A stretch of 64,000 nucleotides of DNA, taken from Spirodela intermedia (taxonomy: Eukaryota; Streptophyta; Magnoliopsida; Alismatales; Araceae). Below the pieces are notes generated by a model. It made no database searches. It was not told the origin of the DNA and saw only the letters and a list, made by a program, of their open reading frames with translations. The stretch lies in assembly GCA_902729315.2 (NCBI GenBank), contig LR746265.1:2212892-2276891 (forward strand). Reading direction: 5' to 3'. Positions 1 to 12,618 of this stretch are shown here, piece by piece. The translations under genes and the position numbers were made by a program. How positions within the stretch are numbered: the first letter of the stretch is position 1; each line of letters starts with the position of its first letter.

Positions 1-856
1 TATATCTGCAAGAGTCACGTGATAAAAACGAAATGTATTTCATGTGTCATATGAAAGGTCCCTCATATAAGTGACAACAATAGTAGCCCCAGAAGATCCA
101 TTAAAGACCTTGTTGATTAGCACCAGATACAATTATCGAAAAATTGAGAAATACAGAGTGTACAGATTATCACTTCCACGGAAACAAAAAACATAACTAC
201 TATCCTGCTGTAATTAAACTTTTGAGAAAGGATATTAGGACAAGAACCAGTACAGTAAGAAAACTTAATTTTTCAAGTGCATTTTATTGGTACAAACAAA
301 CTATCTTTAGTTATGATTTGAAAATCAATACTTTTGTCAAGTTAAGATCATGTAGCTCCTAGCATAAAAAGTACAAGCTAGAGAGTTTAGTTCGTAGAAT
401 TGCTCCTTTCCTTGAGTGGCATGCAAAAGAGATAATTTACAAGAACAAGGGCTGTATAAACTATGAGATAATACAGCAATAAACTCATGTTTGACTATTC
501 AAATTTAACCCCTTGAATATAGAGTAAAAGGAATTATTCCACTCGCCCAAAGCTTTGCAAAACATCATTACTTTTTCCCTTCATAAGCAAAAAATGAACG
601 AGATCAAGTAGCAACTATGCAAATAATATTCCATATCTTAATGAAAAGTATTTATTACAAACAACAAGATGTATATTCTGGATCAAACACTCTACAATGT
701 GGAAAATGCAAAGCAACACTAATGGGCGCCAAAGAAAAAACAAATGCAGCATGCCTAAGATTAGAAGCCAATTTTTTTGCTTTAGCATACAATTGAAAGT
801 ACTATGATTTCAGTACATTGACTTGAGAAGAAGAAGAAGAAGACAAAAACACTTAC
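1..856 (-). other. AAPT intron 3 (continues past left edge)
   Basis: AT-rich sequence downstream (minus strand) of the last AAPT exon visible here. I looked on the minus strand for the next expected exon, which would carry the CDP-alcohol phosphotransferase catalytic motif with its Asp and Arg residues, and did not find it. The rest of the gene must lie left of base 1. Short open frames in this stretch have no recognisable content. Confidence 0.7.
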
Positions 857-3181
857 ATAACCAAGCACAGCTGATGTGACTAGGAACAGAAAGCCCATAA
901 GTGTGATCTGGGGAAGACAAAAAGTATCTAAATGTTCTCTCAGAGGAAAATAATAAAAACTGGAAACAAGAAGTGGAACAAGATGCGCAGAGTAAACTCA
1001 CCATATTTGGCCTGAATTTGCACCCAAATGCAGACAGAAAACGAACAAAATTGAGTCAGAATCCTTAGCTATCCAGTGTGTAAATAAATCGAACTAAAAT
1101 GTTTTCTGGGGCTCTCTACTAGGAAAAGAAAACAAATCATTACCAGGATATTCAGGCTCGTGGTTTTGATTGGGTAAACTTCAAGTTACATGGTTCAGTG
1201 ACATTACTACGGTGACAACCGAGGGTTTTTGCATGTTTAAGTTATGTTTCCTTGGATGTATGGCTTTAGACCAATACTAAATCTAAGACACCCTATTTAA
1301 TCATTCCCCTTCATGATGAACCAATAATCAATGGGTAAGATGGGCATATTTCATGTAAAATGGTGGTCAGTTGTCAACAACTACACAGAATTGGTTGGTA
1401 CAAGGAACTTTCCAATAACAGGGAAATTTAACAGGATTTAGAAAAGCATACTACTTTTGTAGAACATGTCTAAAAATTTTAAATATGTTGTCAGCCAGTT
1501 CTTGATACATTAATGAGCTCACCCACAGTCCCAAAAAATCCATCTTGTGCAAGACACGTATGACATGCAATCATTATTCTTGAGACGTGTTCACTTGAGA
1601 GTGAGATGAATCATGCAGAAGTGAAGAAGTAAGGTGCTCCTAACATTTTTTAATTTATTATTTTTAGTAGGGGTTGGGTGATGGCAACCAATTTCACCAG
1701 TTTATATAGAGCCATGTGGCATTTAGATCAACCAAATTAAAAACAGGTCAGTCCCACCATAGCCTAACACCTAATCAAATAAAAGTATCAGGCTAAGCTC
1801 AAAACAACCAAAAAAAACTGAGTACCATCTGGGTCAGATGACCTCAATCCTCAAATTCGGTTCAAAAGAAGGCATGAACCAAACACAATTAAGGCGAAAA
1901 ATTTAATAGTCTGTTGGCATATGTTCCAAGGAAAGAAGTGAGAAGAGAATTATGTCTACTAGCATGATATACTTAAAAAATATAATGGATTCATGAATAT
2001 AAAGTAACGGCAATAACTGCAGCATATGGACCTCGCTAGTTTGGGCGGCTTTGGGCCAGTGAACTGAATTAGACTTAACCAAAACTCTGAAATTTGGGCA
2101 GGAATTTTTGAAGTTGTTCAACCAAATCGATATTTAGGCTAAATGATTGAAATAAGATTCAGTTTAGGTCGGCCAGAAAAATCATAGCTGATTTGGCGAC
2201 TAAGCCAAGGGACAAAGTAGCCTAATTCCTTACTACTTAAATGACAAGTTATGGTACCTAAGCAAACTCTAGCTTCAGCTAGGGCTCTACGAAAATGTAT
2301 AATTAAAAAATATCTATCTTCTATCTCAAATTAACTTAGATACAATGATCTTTATGCAACACACCTGTTTTTCTCGCATGAAGAAAAAAATATATTTGAG
2401 CATAATCCTAATACTTTTCTTTTTTCCATTGACGATAAAACTAGATTTAGAGTACATCAAATGGTCTTTTAAGCAGAAAGAAATAGCATTTTTAAATTAT
2501 TATATTTTATTTTTTAAAAAAAACTTTTAATGATCATGAACATTTTTAATATTACACATAAATAATAGAATAATCTTTTGGTTTATTGCGTAAGATGCAT
2601 AACATGCTGACTAAGGCTGCAAACAAAGCAAGACACAAAGATGGTTGAGGAGAGAATCATTTAGGTGCCTCAATGAGTTACCCTTCTACAATGGCTCACT
2701 ACCCAGGCAACTCTTGGATTACTACGATTCTGGCCCATCCTGAAGTTTGAAGAGTAAATATCAACTATCTTCCACAACACGAACATACTGGAAAAGGCCA
2801 CACGATAGGACTTGATTAAGGTGCTTTTAACAATGGTCTTTATTTTCTGCTTTAAATAAAGTATGAGAAGTGAGATAGTAAGTTCCTGATATCGAATGAT
2901 TCATATGATTATCTTACAACCATTTTCTCCTAGGTTATTTGTCTTCTGTAGTTCCCCCTACCATCCTGAATCGTTGGCCCTGCGCTATATTAATAGAGTA
3001 CGTAAATTACATTAATAGACCAGATAGATGAATGAAGCACTTACGGCATCCAAAGAGGGAATAACGTAACACAGCGAGTCCAAAAAGGTTGCAAAATATA
3101 TTTCGCAACCAGAGAGTTGTCCACACCGCTGTACTTGTACTTGTGCAGCGTTTCAACACCATGTCCTCCAATATAACCCAT
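857..3181 (-). CDS. AAPT1: Aminoalcoholphosphotransferase (choline/ethanolamine phosphotransferase), 5' part
   Basis: Coding exons, minus strand: 3181..3045, a 10-nt microexon 1011..1002, and 907..857; later exons are off the left edge. The 66 visible residues start MGYIGGHGV, followed by HKYKYSGVD, LQPFWTR and FPLWMPPNMITLMGF, which I recognise as the N-terminus of plant AAPT. This ER-membrane enzyme transfers phosphocholine or phosphoethanolamine from the CDP-alcohol to diacylglycerol, the last step of the Kennedy pathway. The ITLMGFLFLVTSAVLGY segment is the first membrane helix. The catalytic CDP-alcohol phosphotransferase motif is in the missing exons. Start chosen at 3181 because it matches the family N-terminus; an AG sits directly before the ATG, so a 5'-UTR intron probably ends there. 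All visible junctions are GT-AG and restore the frame only if the microexon is included. Confidence 0.93.
1012..3044 (-). other. AAPT intron 1
   Basis: Intron of 2,033 bp between AAPT exon 1 (strong donor gtaagt at 3044) and the 10-nt microexon. AT-rich. I see no coding sequence, structured RNA or recognisable mobile element in it. Confidence 0.75.
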
Positions 3182-3705
3182 CTGTGCACCAAAATAGCAT
3201 CGGCTTAATTTCCTCTTACAGGAGAAATGAACCACGATATGGTGAGACGACATCAAACAGTTTCATATTGGCGAAAGACGATGAGGGCAACTGGTTAGCT
3301 TTCATGTTGAGCAAAAAATTCATAGACGATGAAACGAAGGGAAAGAAGAAAATCACCCGATATTAGCAAAAAAGTGTCCACGGATTTGGGTTAAAAACCC
3401 ATCGATGATCGCCGACCTGGCAACCCGGTAAAACCATTTAGAAAGAATGGGCCACAAGGAATACGAAGAACAGAGAAGAAAAAGCTTCAGAAACCGGTAA
3501 ACAACCCCAGGAGTGTAGACGTCCCTCGGGCACCACAACAAAACAAAATACCATCCATTACGATCGAAGCAACGTCCCGTCATTTTTTAAAAAAAAGGCA
3601 GAAGCTTCACACAAAAAGGAAACAGCAGTTAAGAGGCTCAGATCACGACGGAGTCGTGGAGCAAGAAGGAATCACGTACGACGCGTGAGTTGAAGCCGCG
3701 AACCG

Positions 3706-3738
3706 GACGAGCAGGCGACGAGCAGGCGACGAGCAGGG
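3706..3738. repeat. Three tandem copies of an 11-bp unit
   Basis: Unit gacgagcaggc occurs three times head to tail; the last base of the third copy is g instead of c. It lies in the presumed AAPT 5' leader or promoter. No function is implied by the sequence. Confidence 0.85.
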
Positions 3739-4063
3739 AAAGCGACGGCGGTGGCGACCAATCGAAGAATATCAGAGGGGTTAAAAGAGGCCCAGATCCT
3801 CTCTCATCTTCCTTTCCTTTCCACCACTCTCCCGCCTCCCTCGAAAGAGAGCATGAAAAAGGTTTTAAACGACTAGTCCACAACACAGATCGATGCAGCA
3901 CGTGGCCCGCAAGTTACCTGTTTTCTTTTTTTTGGGTCATCGCAGCGCATCAATGGCCCAGTTAACACCTAGAAAATTCCCCAGTTGGTCTTTCACATTC
4001 ATCTCGAGCAGGCTTTTAGCCCCAGCTTAAACCCAACTTAACCATAGCTAGATCCGGTTCGGG

Positions 4064-4066
<3 letters not shown>

Positions 4067-4098
<32 letters not shown>
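4067..4098. repeat. (CT)16 microsatellite
   Basis: Uninterrupted CT dinucleotide run upstream of AAPT; on the AAPT coding strand it is (GA)n. GA/CT runs are common in plant promoters and 5' leaders. Confidence 0.95.
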
Positions 4099-4099
<1 letters not shown>

Positions 4100-4602
4100 A
4101 CTCGAGTGCGATAGTGGCAGTTGCCTTGAGAGGAGGCCAACATTCTGTCCGACCCTCTGAGTCGCTAGGGTCTGATAATTTTTTTATCTTAAATTAACCT
4201 CATATTCTAATTATTTTACAGAGAGAGGAAATGGAGTCAGGAGAGGAGGATTGAAGCAAACCGTGTGAACCAACCAGATCCATCGCACGCTTTACTATAT
4301 GCGTGGCGTCATCAAACCTGGACAGAGGGCAACAGGCCGTTCAGCAAAATGATAATGTTGGAGGTCAACCAGCTGACCTATATGTTCGATGATTTCGGGT
4401 GTTCATCAGATCTGGTCAACTCTCGAGAGAAAACACGACGAGAAGTGCAGGGAATGAAACCAGTGAGCTCACCATCCCTCGCTGGCGAGACTTGTCCCAC
4501 TTTCAAAGAACCATGCAAGCCGACAGTGCCGAATGGTCACATAAAGTTACAGCTTGGACGGAGAACCAAAGCGAAATTTCCGAGGAAGAGAGATTCTCGG
4601 CA

Positions 4603-7600
4603 TCATAGCTTTGACTTCAGTTTGACCGGTGTCGCTTCCCGTTTCAATCTTTCCTTTACCTCGTAAAGAGTCTCATGGACTTGCTCGAAGTGGGGGCTCG
4701 TTGCGTCCTTGAGATTCTGAATCCATCGCCTGACTTTCTCACGGGGTCCAAATATCCGATCGCGAACCGTTTCATCCAGGATCTGAACGAGAGAATGTGT
4801 TTGGAAATCACTCGGGTATAATCTCTCCCAATAAAAAAAATTACGACGACTAATCTGGCATGAGAAAGCCGGGTCATTTTCAGGAAACTGTTCATCTGAG
4901 CCAAAAACTGCTCAATCGAACACTTTATGCGGGAAAATAAACAAAAAAGAAAAGAAAAAAATCAAGCAGCATTTCCCGAACTAGAAATATAATTAGTTCA
5001 CAGCAATCAAGGGCAAAAACTGGTTTCCAAAGGCCTGTATGGGAGATTGCCAATAAATTGCTGAAAAGCGAAAGAGAATAAAAAAAAAGTATACTTGGGT
5101 ATGAAAATATTTCCTTTGAAGATTAGACTTTAGTTTAAAATATTTTACTTCTTGAGGGGTTAAACAGAACTTAATCAGCATAAGTCAATCATGTGGTTTA
5201 ATGAAAAAAACTTTAAAATGTGATTATCTAGATATTCATGTTTGAAAGCTTTCCATAAACTATGAATGAAAGGAAAAAAAAAAAAAAAAAAACCGATCTC
5301 CAATCGAAGGGGTGAAAGTGTATTACATCGGACGGAATATATCAATGAGCTCACCTCCAGCTGCATGATTTCACAGACAAGGCTGAGGTCTGCAATGGAT
5401 GGTCGGGAGCTTCCCAGTAAGAATTTTCCATCCCCTCTCAGCCAAACAGTTTCGATCTTTGACAGAGATGAGACCACAAGCTTCTCAGCTTTAGCCGCTG
5501 CCTGTGGGTCCAATGGAAGCCCAAGTGTAGGCCCTAGAGCACTGTTTAAAACCAATCTTACTGCAGGAGAATACATTGACCAATGAGATCCAATGAAACC
5601 AAGAGACTCATGAAAGTTTAGCGAGAAGATAAACAACTGTCCGGCCACCAACTCCGCCACCAAGAGGGGGATTGTGGCTGTTATTGTCTAAAGAATTGGG
5701 GGTTAGCTTTGAAACGAAGGGAATCTGCGTATATATTATGCCCAGTCGTATGATCTAGCCGTGATAAATCCAAAGCAACGCTAAATAAGATGGTGGACCT
5801 TCTGCAGAGGCAGACCAGAGAACAACTGGGATGGAGACAGAGACACAGATCTTGGAAAGCCATAAATTCTGACAGAATATGGGGGATTGGCTTTTAATTC
5901 CTCAAACTGATCCTTAGTTCTTCTTGACGATAAAAAATACTGACTTCAGACCAACTCCGAGATTGATTATTTTCAATTAATGATGCTGACCCACGACGGT
6001 TGTACATCTAAAACTTCAGGTGATTCAAAGCATAAATTTCTGGACATAATATTAGATCAGCACAGGATTTTCCAAATGATAAGAGAAGGCTTCAAGATAT
6101 GGTCACGGTGATTGTGAACAACTGTTAATGAGGATAGCAGTGTTTGTGTCTCATCCGTTTTGGTTTTGATATGTCCTAACGCAAAGACTAACTAAAGAGA
6201 CTTATATGCTAGATGAAACAACTAGTAGATTGGATGAGAGATCCTATAGATGGCCCTGATGCAGCAGAAAACTGGCAGAGAGATGGTTTAAAGAGACCTA
6301 GGAGACTGACGCAAAGCCACGGTTTCTGTTAGGTGTAATACAATGTTATCTCCTTTAAAGACTAATAACCACGCACCTCTGATGTTCAGTTGTCCCAGTG
6401 GGTCATGAAGGACTTTGCCATTACACAAAAACCCCACATTATAGATATATAACATAAAATAAATCTACTACAATGTTATTTCCTTTAGTGATAATTGTAA
6501 TGTTTTCGGTGGCAAAGACCCTATAAAATATGACGAGCCCTCTTGGAATGGCGACTTCATAACTATATATCCTATTGTTTCACAGCTAAATTGTATCATT
6601 TTTCTAGTTTCTGTCTCTGCAAACAAAAAAGATGAGGCGCGCGCCCAATTAGAAGCTTAAATCGATCGTGCAGGGACACATTAATATAAAACCAGCTCTC
6701 AGAGTCAAAGATCGCAACAATTATCTAGATTCTCGTTCGATCCTGCGTTATGGCCCTTGCAATTTTCATTCCGTGGATGCCCCTTACGTGGCTAGTGTTA
6801 TGGCAAAAAAACGTAAAGTACAGCATGTAATTTAACAAAAAGTACACATTCAATGTCAGATCTATGCACACCAAAATTACCTTTGCTTGGAAAGTAAAAG
6901 AGGGAGATAATTTCGCAAAGTATTTCTGCAATTTTGTTTCCTGAAAAAATCTGTGTTGCAATGAGGTGCTTATATGGTCTTTCTTTCTTTCTTCCCTTTC
7001 ATTTTTTTTTTGGAAGTTTGACTTTTCCAGACCGCATTATCTCTAAGCTAAAAGGTTAACTAAATATGCCCACCAGTTCATAACATCCAGACCAGATAGT
7101 TATCTGCCACTAACTCCCTCACTTCAGTTTCACCCGACTGTTCTCCTATGACCTATACCAGACCACAAGTAACACATAAAATTGGGAATAAACTGAAGAA
7201 TGGACATAATTACACGTTCAAGACATTTCATTTTTCGTCATCTTCAAATCACTAAATCTCACATTCACGATCAAATGGTTGTCTCGGGTCATATCCGAGT
7301 ATAGTGTGCTATAACACATTCGCTCATCTAAATGATTTTTATTTCATCCTCAAATTAAAAAAATAAAATCAAACATTATGTTTCCCATGAAAAGACGGGA
7401 ACAAATGTTCTCCAATAAACGTAATTCATGAAATGCAACTGGATGTTCTAAAATTTATTGCACCTCCGCCTACACGGAGATTGGAATGATGCCAATCCAA
7501 GATCGAATTGATTTTAGCTTGACTGGAGACATCCGCTGGATACCTTAAAAAAAGAGAAAAACATATAAGAGAGTACATACACCAATACATGATCATAGTT

Positions 7601-10600
7601 CACCGCAAAGGCAAGCACATTAACAGACTAGAAGTTCCAGAGATTTTGGGTTTCTAAAATATATGATACTTGCAGTCATCAAGTTTAGAAGACTACAAAA
7701 TGACGGTAACTTGGAGGAGATAAACATTGAGCTTCCTTTCTCCCGTCACAGGAAAGAGTGGATGCCGTTCCTTACCGTATTCGTACAGAAAATTGTGTTT
7801 CGTTGCATCCTTTTTTCCACAACAATTATTTTTGACTTCTGCATCAAGAGAACAACAATCAACTGTTCCTTATCTTTCTTTTTTTTTCCTTATCCCTCTT
7901 CATATTCTCCATTATAAATGCAGGTACTCGGCGGTGGAAACTGAGATGCAACTCAATTATTTGAGTAGCAATATGGTACTAAATGTAGAAATATCTGTTT
8001 TCTACGTGTCATGCGTAAGAAGTGACACAAAATGTAAGATATATGAACAATTTCATTGGAAATTATACAGGATTGACCTAAAGAGATTCGAGAGTTCCCA
8101 AGGAGATTTATGATATCAGTTTATCGGGGAAATTCTTATGGCTGATTAAATGTGACGACATCAGAAATATGGAAGATGTTGTACAGCGTCAACAAGAGGA
8201 CAGGTAACACCGTGTTCAGCTAAAATTCTGATGATGTCCTCTACTCCACTGGTATGACTGGATAATAACCCAGTAAGAATACAGAGAACCTTCAGACCAT
8301 TATTGGAGATGTTTGACTAATTATGATTTCTATTTGCAGCGTTCAGCTTAGATGGCCCAGATTAAAAATTAAACTTGGCTGTTTTAAGCTGGAAAGAATT
8401 CCATATGTCACTGGAATGAGACTGCCACTTTTCCATGTTGGAAGCTTCATAAATGGTTCGTCACTGTTCAACAACACAAGAGAATTATTCTATAAATCTA
8501 GCGTCCAACCACAAGGTAGATGCTTTGAAGACTACAGTGAGGAGAGAGAGAGAGAGAGATAAAAAATCCACGACATGGATTTTTTTTCTTTTTCTAGTAA
8601 GTGTTATATTGATTCATTAAAACTAGAAGGAGATAGATTCTCCCCCAACCCAATGGAAACATTTGCAGCAAATATTCTCATAAAAATATCGTAAGGAACT
8701 CCATGAAAATATAACACAACAATATAAGCTATTCATATTTCTGAAGTCTGTGAACATATTGGGGCAGAGGTTCTATGATATCCCAGGTAAATGACTAAAA
8801 AACTAGCAGATGACATATATAAAGTATGTATATTAATGATTAGTAACATTACTTTGATAAGATTTTAATCATAGCTGCTTTCACAGACAGCTAATTATTT
8901 TCCTTTCTTTTCATGAAATCGTGGCATTGACAACATTTTAACACAGCTGGAGGAGAGCAAGGTGTTGTGCCATTCATACAATAATCCGGCCAGGTTTCCT
9001 TTTGTAAAGAAATATGAAAAGGTTCAGGATATTTTAGAATAATCTTAAAAAATGTGGTCATCATTCTTATACAGATTTCTTTGTATAATAAACGTATACG
9101 AATTATCTTCTAGATCATCTAAAATCAAAGATTTTATCAAGCTAAATATTATTTTTACTGTGGCATCCAATTCCTACAAAATTTTAACTATCTTTTAATT
9201 CTATTCTAGCTCTAGACAAAAGTAACTACCAAATAATTCTTAAATCCTAAGTTTTCCACCTAAAGATGGTCAAATAAATAAAAGAAGTAGTGGAAGGACG
9301 TTTCGGCTGTCAGCTTACCAATGGTCTGGAATCCCTGGGAACGTGTACGCAAGATATCTCAGAATAGCATGACTGTCAACGCATTCAAATGAAAACAAAA
9401 CAAAAAAAGTTAGCATGAAGAGAATGATAGAAACAAGAAGCCATTTCAAGAAAGTATCCGTTTACAGTAGTTCTCCATACAATCAACATTCCAATGTGGA
9501 AACAAAAACAAAAGGGAATAATTTTTTTAACTGTATATAAGCATACAGTTAAAGCTTTTGCAACAAAGTGCATCACAACAAACACAGGGATAATGGAAAA
9601 GGGCAAAATGACACAAACAAGTTGTTAAAGCAGCATACATTAGTAAAAACTGTTGGGAAACAGTCCTGTGTCTCAAGCTAGGGTAGACACCTATGTGTAT
9701 TAGAAAAACCCTTTTAAGCGAATGACCTAAACAGGGCTTATAAAGAGGAAAGGGAAAATTGGTTGCTTAGCACCTCAGAAGCAGATTCATGGCAAAGAAG
9801 GCCAAGGCTGATTTCATGTACCTCCACCTTGAGAGGAGGTGGTTTGTAGAGGTCACAGAAACATAGTATTGTGTATTTCAAGCCTTGAAATTTTCACATT
9901 TGTGACGCTCATATCGTCATGTGGGGCATTTTTATTCGCGGTATTTCAATCTTCAGATTAGTTTCCACATTTTCCGGGTTCTTCATGATGTGCAACGAAG
10001 AAGACACGCTATCGTGCAAGGAGAAAGATTTTCGGCAAGTTTTATACGAGGAAAAAGATGAAGGATCACACATGCGATCCGGAAATACCGAGAGCTTCCA
10101 AGGATCCCAAATGTACCTCTCAAATAACTTGAAACGCCCGTCAACAATTGCTGGAACCTGTTCCATCGGGTTAATTTCTGTGCAAAAAAAATGATGTTTA
10201 AAAGATGGGACAGAAATTCTCGGGGATTTTTGTAACAAATATTTTCACTTACTATTGGGATGAATAAAAGATTTAATACAGTGTTTAAGGAATGAGTACA
10301 GATAAATCAGACATCTGTGACAAATTAAAATATGCCGAATCGTTAAAACCGACGTTTACCATTTATGTCTATAACAACCAGCTCCACGTAGCTCAATAAA
10401 TTTATAGGACAACAGTATCACATGCAAAATCACACATGACTGCTGGTCGTGTAGGATCGTGTAGACTGAAGAAACGAGGCTCCCTCCCGTCACCCGCCAA
10501 AAAACATTCAGAGCGAAAATCAAACAACGAACTGAGGCGACTCAGTGGCACCTTCAGCGTGATAAAAAAGAGAAATAAAAACTTGGAAGAAAGGAGGTCT

Positions 10601-10951
10601 AGATACGTATGCAAGGGGTCACCTTGGAACTGCGGCGACTTGTGCTGACCCTCGGCAAGATCAATACGCACCTCTTCAAAATCGATTCCATTCACCCTGA
10701 TGACAAGCAGTACATGCATGATTACAATTCAGGTCCGATCGCACAGCGAACGGCAGAAGGAAAAGAAACGAAAACCGGCGCTAATTATTCGAAAAAATAT
10801 CGGTGAATTCAGAGTACACTCGTGAAACTTGCAAGTCCTATGACCACGAATGCAGATAAACGGAGAGATTGATTACGAACTTGCAGAAGATGAGCACGGC
10901 GCGCGAGGGCTGGGAAATCCGATCGGCATACACCTTCAGTTTCGACATCAT
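4603..10951 (-). CDS. GSTT1: Theta-class glutathione S-transferase with C-terminal SKL
   Basis: Seven exons on minus: 10951..10881, 10696..10623, 10177..10117, 9372..9319, 7543..7464, 5560..5355, 4782..4603; 726 nt, 241 aa. Every junction is GT-AG and keeps frame. The thioredoxin-like N-domain reads KLKVYADRISQPSRAV (Ser13 is the expected theta catalytic Ser) and VPAIVDGRFKLFESHAIL, with the Glu-Ser glutathione-binding pair. The alpha-helical C-domain has LDWHHSNLR, LGPTLGLPLDPQAAAKAEK and RPSIADLSLVCEIMQLE. Length matches plant GSTT (about 245 aa). Known role of the family: glutathione-dependent peroxidase/transferase. The protein ends in Ser-Lys-Leu, a canonical peroxisomal import signal, as expected for plant GSTTs. 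Met1 at 10951 or Met2 at 10948 could start; I chose the first. One oddity is NPMEQVPA where Gly is usual after NPM. Confidence 0.95.
5561..9318 (-). other. GSTT introns 4 and 5
   Basis: Two long introns (7544..9318, 1,775 bp; 5561..7463, 1,903 bp) separated only by the 80-bp exon 5. Both are AT-rich. Open frames around 7663-8562 have no family signal. A short (GA)n run lies near 8544-8559. I see nothing else. The remaining GSTT introns are 4783..5354 (with a 19-nt A run at 5274-5292), 9373..10116, 10178..10622 and 10697..10880. Confidence 0.75.
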
Positions 10952-11591
10952 CGATCTTCCCTATCGTCCTGCTCGCACTTCCTCTCCACAGACGTTCCCC
11001 CACCCCTTCGAGCTCGTCGTCGCTGCGGACTCCACGGTCGATCGTTGACACTCATTTATCAGTAAAATCCATACGAGTATTAAGAGTTGACTCCATTAGA
11101 GGAGTTCGGAGTTAGGAGTTGGGTTCAGTTTCCTAGGCCAAATTAGGGATAAATTGGCCCACGACGGCCTGGCCCAAACCAAAGCCAACTTAATCTTTGA
11201 CATAATTGGGCTTTGAACGGCCGTGTAATGGTCCATATCATATTCAAATTAAGGTCCATGAATCCATCATCAGCCCAATACCACGGCCCATCGGACGTCC
11301 AGAATTCTCCGAAGGCGACCACCCTCAACAAAGAAAGCCATGGCATTGGCACCACCGCCGTCGTTTCGCGACGCCCGCAGGCCGCCGCCGCCGCCGCCGT
11401 GTCGTCGAGTGGGATTGACGTGTCCCGTGGGCCCCACTTTCAAACGCCCCTGCTTACGTCACGATAACGTCTGAGAAGGTCGGCCACACGGCCTCTCCGA
11501 TCACGCCCACGTCAACCCCCAACGGACGGCCCAGACAAATCTCCTTCTGAAAGCGACGATCCCGTCGGTGCCGCCCCAACGACCCGGCCGC

Positions 11592-11597
<6 letters not shown>

Positions 11598-11672
<75 letters not shown>
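11598..11672. repeat. (TC)n microsatellite, about 37 units
   Basis: Uninterrupted TC dinucleotide tract of about 75 bp lying between the divergent GSTT and AAE3 genes, about 1.1 kb upstream of AAE3 and 0.65 kb upstream of GSTT. Such a tract should be length-variable between individuals and can bind GAGA-binding (BBR/BPC) factors in plants; binding here is inference. Confidence 0.95.
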
Positions 11673-11676
<4 letters not shown>

Positions 11677-12466
11677 ATAGAGATACTAGAGATGTATAGG
11701 CGGAACGTGCTCCGTTCGGTAATGGTTATTGGGTCCTAAATGGGGACGACCGCAGTGCATGTGCGCTGAGGCAGGGGATGACGTAAGATGGCTCGAACTC
11801 AACGGCGGTGAGCCAGCGTGGGCGTGTGCTGGGAACGCACACGTGGGAGGAACCTCCGACGACCACTCTCTTCGTATGGTGGACGAAGCTTCCATCAATC
11901 TAAGTGTCTGGCTTGCTGCCGAGTTATTTTCCCCCAACTCCAAACCCCTGAATTAATAATTTACTTAAACTCCCTAAATTTTTAAGAACTTGCATGTACC
12001 CCTTGTGTTTTGGCGGCACCCAAGACAAAATACCTTCCTGCTCATGTTTCCTCTGTTCCCCCCTTCGTTGACTTTTATTTCGGGTCTCCGTAAGTTCTCG
12101 ACTATAAATAAAAGGGATAAATACCCGCATAATAAACAACGTCAAAGCCCCTCGCACTAACACCCAACAGACCGGCTCACCTTTACCCAATCGGGCTGCT
12201 CGTCCCCCGTGTGCGCCGCTGTAACATCCAAGGTTTCGTCCGCCCATTTTAAATATATATTATTATTGTGCATGAAAAATATAATATTCTGAAATTTAAA
12301 AATTAAAAAAATGCATGAAGCGTGTGGTGACGGCCACCACGTAGTATATTGTTGTCCACGTCTACCATTTTTCTGGCACCGAGAAAACGCCTGGGCCCAT
12401 TAGAACGGCCCACAAATCGAGGCGATTCTTTTCTTAGTTTCTTCCCGCCGGTCTCCCGCTGCGAGA

Positions 12467-12472
12467 CACGTG
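12467..12472. promoter_or_regulatory. G-box hexamer (CACGTG) upstream of AAE3
   Basis: Palindromic CACGTG about 145 bp upstream of the AAE3 TATA box. This is the core site of plant bZIP and bHLH factors (light, abscisic acid, jasmonate responses). Position relative to the promoter is favourable; occupancy is not shown by sequence. Confidence 0.5.
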
Positions 12473-12611
12473 CGGAGACGCAACATTTTACCGATCCGGC
12501 AAAGCGGACTGGGCTGACGTGGCGTGGCCTTCCCCAGTACCTCCTCCGCCCGGAAGAGCAAATATTGCGAAGCCTCCGAGCGGCCTCCGAGGGGCCTCCG
12601 CACTTCGCCCT

Positions 12612-12618
12612 TATAAAT
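12612..12618 (+). promoter_or_regulatory. TATA box of AAE3
   Basis: TATAAAT 146 bp upstream of the AAE3 start codon. Transcription would begin near 12645, giving a CT/GA-rich leader of about 120 nt with no upstream ATG. Confidence 0.75.

Larger units (their letters stand above)
3182..4602. promoter_or_regulatory. GSTT-AAPT spacer: AAPT 5' leader and promoter region
   Basis: Spacer of 1,421 bp between the GSTT stop codon (4603) and the AAPT start codon (3181), both genes on minus. The AG just above the AAPT ATG implies that a 5'-UTR exon lies somewhere in this stretch, but I cannot fix its donor. A (CT)16 tract and a threefold 11-bp repeat lie here. The overlapping open frames on both strands around 3640-3965 show no family signal and look like chance. 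Confidence 0.5.

Noticed and set aside
1-856. Remaining AAPT exons inside the window
   Set aside because: No minus-strand sequence here encodes the conserved segment after the first membrane helix or the catalytic Asp/Arg motif.
3638-3965. Overlapping open frames on both strands upstream of AAPT
   Set aside because: Low-complexity composition with mirrored frames; more likely AAPT leader or promoter than a gene.
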